32,714 nucleotides of DNA from Cyclostephanos tholiformis (taxonomy: Eukaryota; Bacillariophyta; Thalassiosirophyceae; Thalassiosirales; Thalassiosiraceae), in NCBI GenBank assembly GCA_036939975.1, contig JALLPB010000027.1, positions 1 to 32,714 of the forward strand. Reading direction: 5' to 3'. Below, one piece after another: positions 32,650 through 32,714 of this stretch. The first letter of the stretch is position 1. The number at the start of each line of letters is the position of its first letter. The notes under the pieces are model-generated. The model was not told the DNA's origin. It did no database searches and saw only the letters and a program-made list of their open reading frames with translations. The position numbers and the translations under genes were made by a program.

Positions 32650-32714
32650 CAGCTTAACCCCTATTTGCCTTTTGGCGGGAACAAAAAACTATCCCTCCGT
32701 AGGTTTTCTACGTA
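32650..32714. mobile_element. End of a third TTAA element, cut by the right edge
   Basis: After TTAA (32646-32649) the sequence reads CAGCTTAACC...GGCGGGAACAAAA, which matches the right end of MITE family 1 read in reverse (CAGCTTAACTGC...GGCGGGAACAAAA). It is therefore a related copy in the opposite orientation, incomplete here. Confidence 0.7.

Noticed and set aside
1..32714. tRNA, rRNA or other structured RNA genes
   Set aside because: I looked for cloverleaf-type arms and conserved rRNA stretches and recognised none. A covariance-model scan would be decisive.

Overview
The window looks like nuclear DNA of a diatom, probably a centric one. Three signals support this. Several gene relics match the Copia-like (CoDi-type) gag/pol and piggyBac-like transposases that I know from diatom genomes. 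The genes carry short GT-AG introns of 67-174 nt. GC-rich host genes with long Ser, His, Asp and Gly codon runs sit inside AT-rich, repeat-filled DNA. This is judged by eye; no database search was run.

Layout. 1-2224: a divergent pair, namely a partial C2HC zinc-finger gene running off the left edge (minus) and a two-exon gene for an unrecognised 386-aa acidic/basic protein (plus). 2225-10700: a graveyard of mobile DNA, with a decayed minus-strand Copia gag (3020-3985), a satellite of ~190-bp units (4737-5985), a decayed minus-strand piggyBac-like transposase (5981-7212), an AT-rich array of perfect hairpins (7430-8110), and minus-strand remnants including a Tudor-like segment (8109-10300). 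10897-21835: the intact core, two divergent genes sharing a 430-bp promoter region. On the minus strand is a four-exon gene for a secretory, single-pass membrane protein with a degenerate M14 carboxypeptidase-like ectodomain (975 aa). On the plus strand is CNOT1, the scaffold of the CCR4-NOT deadenylase complex (three exons, 2398 aa).

21836-27417: more retroelement DNA. A decayed Copia gag (23224-23710) is interrupted by a second, different Copia element whose 222-bp 5' LTR lies at 23711-23932. That element has several frame breaks and ends abruptly before its reverse transcriptase at the single ambiguous base N (27419). 27420-29838: directly after the N begins the 5'-truncated, five-exon coding part of an acidic protein with an EF-hand-like loop and two C-terminal hydrophobic segments. 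29839-32714: no gene; a tandem duplication that carries two families of small non-autonomous elements, both inserted at TTAA. One is nested exactly in the target site of the other, and the duplicated copy preserves the empty site. A third element end lies at the right edge.

The intact genes do not form a pathway. CNOT1 acts in mRNA deadenylation, while the M14-like and acidic proteins appear to be membrane proteins of unknown role. The TTAA elements and the piggyBac-like relic may be functionally related, since piggyBac enzymes use TTAA targets.
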